Shown one piece after another: positions 62,626-64,000 of a stretch of DNA of 64,000 nucleotides. Each line of letters starts with the position of its first letter. Positions within the stretch are counted from its first letter, which is position 1. The notes under the pieces were generated by a model. That model made no database searches and was not told where the DNA came from. It saw only the letters and a program-made list of their open reading frames with translations. The stretch covers positions 2,232,001 to 2,296,000 of the forward strand of contig NC_067305.1 of assembly GCF_020740795.1 (NCBI RefSeq), given 5' to 3'. The stretch is from Apus apus (lineage: Eukaryota; Chordata; Aves; Apodiformes; Apodidae). Position numbers and translations under genes: made by a program.

Positions 62626-63254
62626 GAGTCAGGTGGGAGGAGGACAACGAAGTCCTGCCCGGCTCCAGGTCTGTGGGTTGGAAAATACTCCTTGAGTCGG
62701 GGTCCATGGCCCCGACAAGGTCCCATCCCCCCAAAAAAACTCTCCAAAACCCTTTCTCAACCCCCAGTGTGTGACCCGGTGACTGTGCCCAACGCAAACC
62801 TGGGTGAAACCGCCTGCAGGTGCTGTCAGGAGAGCAGGGAAACTGAGGCAGGGGAAAAGAGGTTTGCGAGAGGAGCTGCAGACCCACCCCTCAGCCTCTG
62901 CCCACCCCCCCTCCCGCCAGCTCCCACCTGCTCTGTGCCCCCCAACCACGAGCTCCCCGGGATAACGGGGGGACAGAGTCCCCCCCCCCGGGCAGCGCAG
63001 GAGCAGAGCTGCGGCCAGAGCCCCTGCAAACTGATGACACCGGTGGGAGGCTGCCGGGAGGTCTCCTCGGGCGGCACAGTCCCTGCCCGGGCCCCGCGGG
63101 GTCCTGCAGGACGGGGGATGCTCGGGGTGGCCGGTCGGGACCTGCTCCCCTCCCTGTCCCCGGCGTCGCCTCCTCGGAGCCGGGATTGAAGCGGCCGCGC
63201 CGATCTCGGCAGCAGCGGGATCAGCGGGGAGCCCGGCGGCTGCTTCCTTCCCGG
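62626..63254. other. LINGO3 upstream region
   Basis: GC-rich sequence with CpGs from about 62950, possibly holding the LINGO3 first exon and promoter. No exon could be fixed. Confidence 0.4.
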
Positions 63255-63770
63255 GATCAGCACTTGGCTGCTGCTTCCCTTTCCTCTGCTTCCCTCTCCT
63301 CTGCTTCCCTTTCCCTTGCTTCCCTTTCCCTTGCTTCCCTTTCCCTTGCTTCCCTTTCCTCTGCTTCCCTTTCCTCACTCCCCCTTTCCCCTGCTTCCCT
63401 TTCCTCACTCCCCCTTTCCTCACTCCCCCTTTCCCCTCCTTCCCTTTCCCCTGCTTCCCTTTCCCCTGCTTCCCTTTCCCCTGCTTCCCTTTCCCCTGCT
63501 TCCCTTTCCTCACTCCCCCTTTCCCCTACTTCCCTTTCCTCTGCTTCCCTCTCCTCTGCTTCCCTTTCCCTTGCTTCCCTTCCCCTTGCTTCCCTCTCCT
63601 CACTCCCCCTTTCCCCTGCTTCTCTCCCCTGCTTCCCTTTCCTCACTCACTCTTTCCTCTAATTCCCTTTCCTTGCTCCCTTTCCTCTGCTTCTTTTTCC
63701 TCACTCCCCCCTTCCTCTTATTACCTTTCCTCTAATTCCCTTTCCCCTGCTTCCCTTTCCTCACTTCCCG
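63255..63770. repeat. 15-nt polypyrimidine minisatellite, about 34 units
   Basis: Unit CTTCCCTTTCCCCTG with variants (CTTGCTTCCC, CTCACTCCCCC). Almost all C/T on the plus strand apart from one G or A per unit. Open frames on both strands are repeat artefacts. Confidence 0.95.
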
Positions 63771-64000
63771 TTCCATCCCCTTCTGTGCCCCCCATCTGCC
63801 GAGCTGCCCCCACCCCTGGAAACACACCTCCCAGCACCAGCACAAACTCATCAGCTGCCTTTCCCTAATGAAGCACTGTCATTAACCTAATTAAGTGGCA
63901 GAGCTGGGCTCCAGGAGGGAATTCTGGGGGGTGCTGAGAGCAGAGCCAGCCCCTCCAGCCACCCTTGCAGAGGTGGAGTGAGCGGGGCAGGTCTCAGCCC
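63771..64000. other. Right-edge unique sequence
   Basis: Contains an AT-richer, complex segment (63850-63900, with CATTAACCTAATTAAGTGGC) upstream of LINGO3. No gene recognised. Confidence 0.35.

Overview
The window is a piece of a bird genome, most likely a GC-rich microchromosome equivalent to chicken chromosome 28. Two things support this. First, about 26 fragments of CR1 LINEs are present, many with the avian-type 3' end (ATTCTATGATTCTATGA). Second, the genes AMH (+), JSRP1 (-), OAZ1 (+), PEAK3 (-) and LINGO3 (-) lie in the same order and orientation as on human 19p13.3. The species cannot be named from the sequence. CR1 covers roughly 12% of the window by my rough sum, and many copies are very alike, which would fit a lineage with recent CR1 activity.

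Layout: 96-1011 is the last coding exon of anti-Mullerian hormone (AMH); its upstream exons lie outside the window. JSRP1 (muscle triad protein JP-45) follows on the minus strand at 2874-4929, convergent with AMH. From about 5 to 41 kb lies a gene-poor interval of unique sequence, about 21 CR1 fragments and several large tandem arrays: a ~21-nt CpG-rich array at 8.7-10.6 kb, a 20-nt array at 22.8-23.2 kb, a polypurine tract at 26.06-26.85 kb, 17- and 22-nt arrays at 27.35-28.08 kb, and a C-rich array at 40.57-41.28 kb. At 41.3-46.3 kb lies OAZ1 with a TATA and four-CCAAT promoter, five coding exons, the TCC-TGA-T +1 frameshift site with a visible downstream pseudoknot, and a transcribed G-rich 23-nt minisatellite in intron 1. 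PEAK3 occupies 50438-53203 on the minus strand in three coding exons. LINGO3 is a single-exon coding region at 60757-62574 on the minus strand. More tandem arrays lie between and around the last two genes.

The genes do not form one pathway. AMH is a secreted gonadal TGF-beta family hormone, JSRP1 a sarcoplasmic reticulum membrane protein of excitation-contraction coupling, OAZ1 the feedback regulator of polyamine synthesis, PEAK3 a pseudokinase scaffold and LINGO3 an LRR-Ig membrane protein. They are held together by old vertebrate synteny. I find no prokaryotic-type system, CRISPR array, complete tRNA or rRNA gene, or recognisable retroviral element. The most notable non-genic content is the density and variety of GC-rich, strand-asymmetric tandem repeats and the set of similar CR1 insertions.
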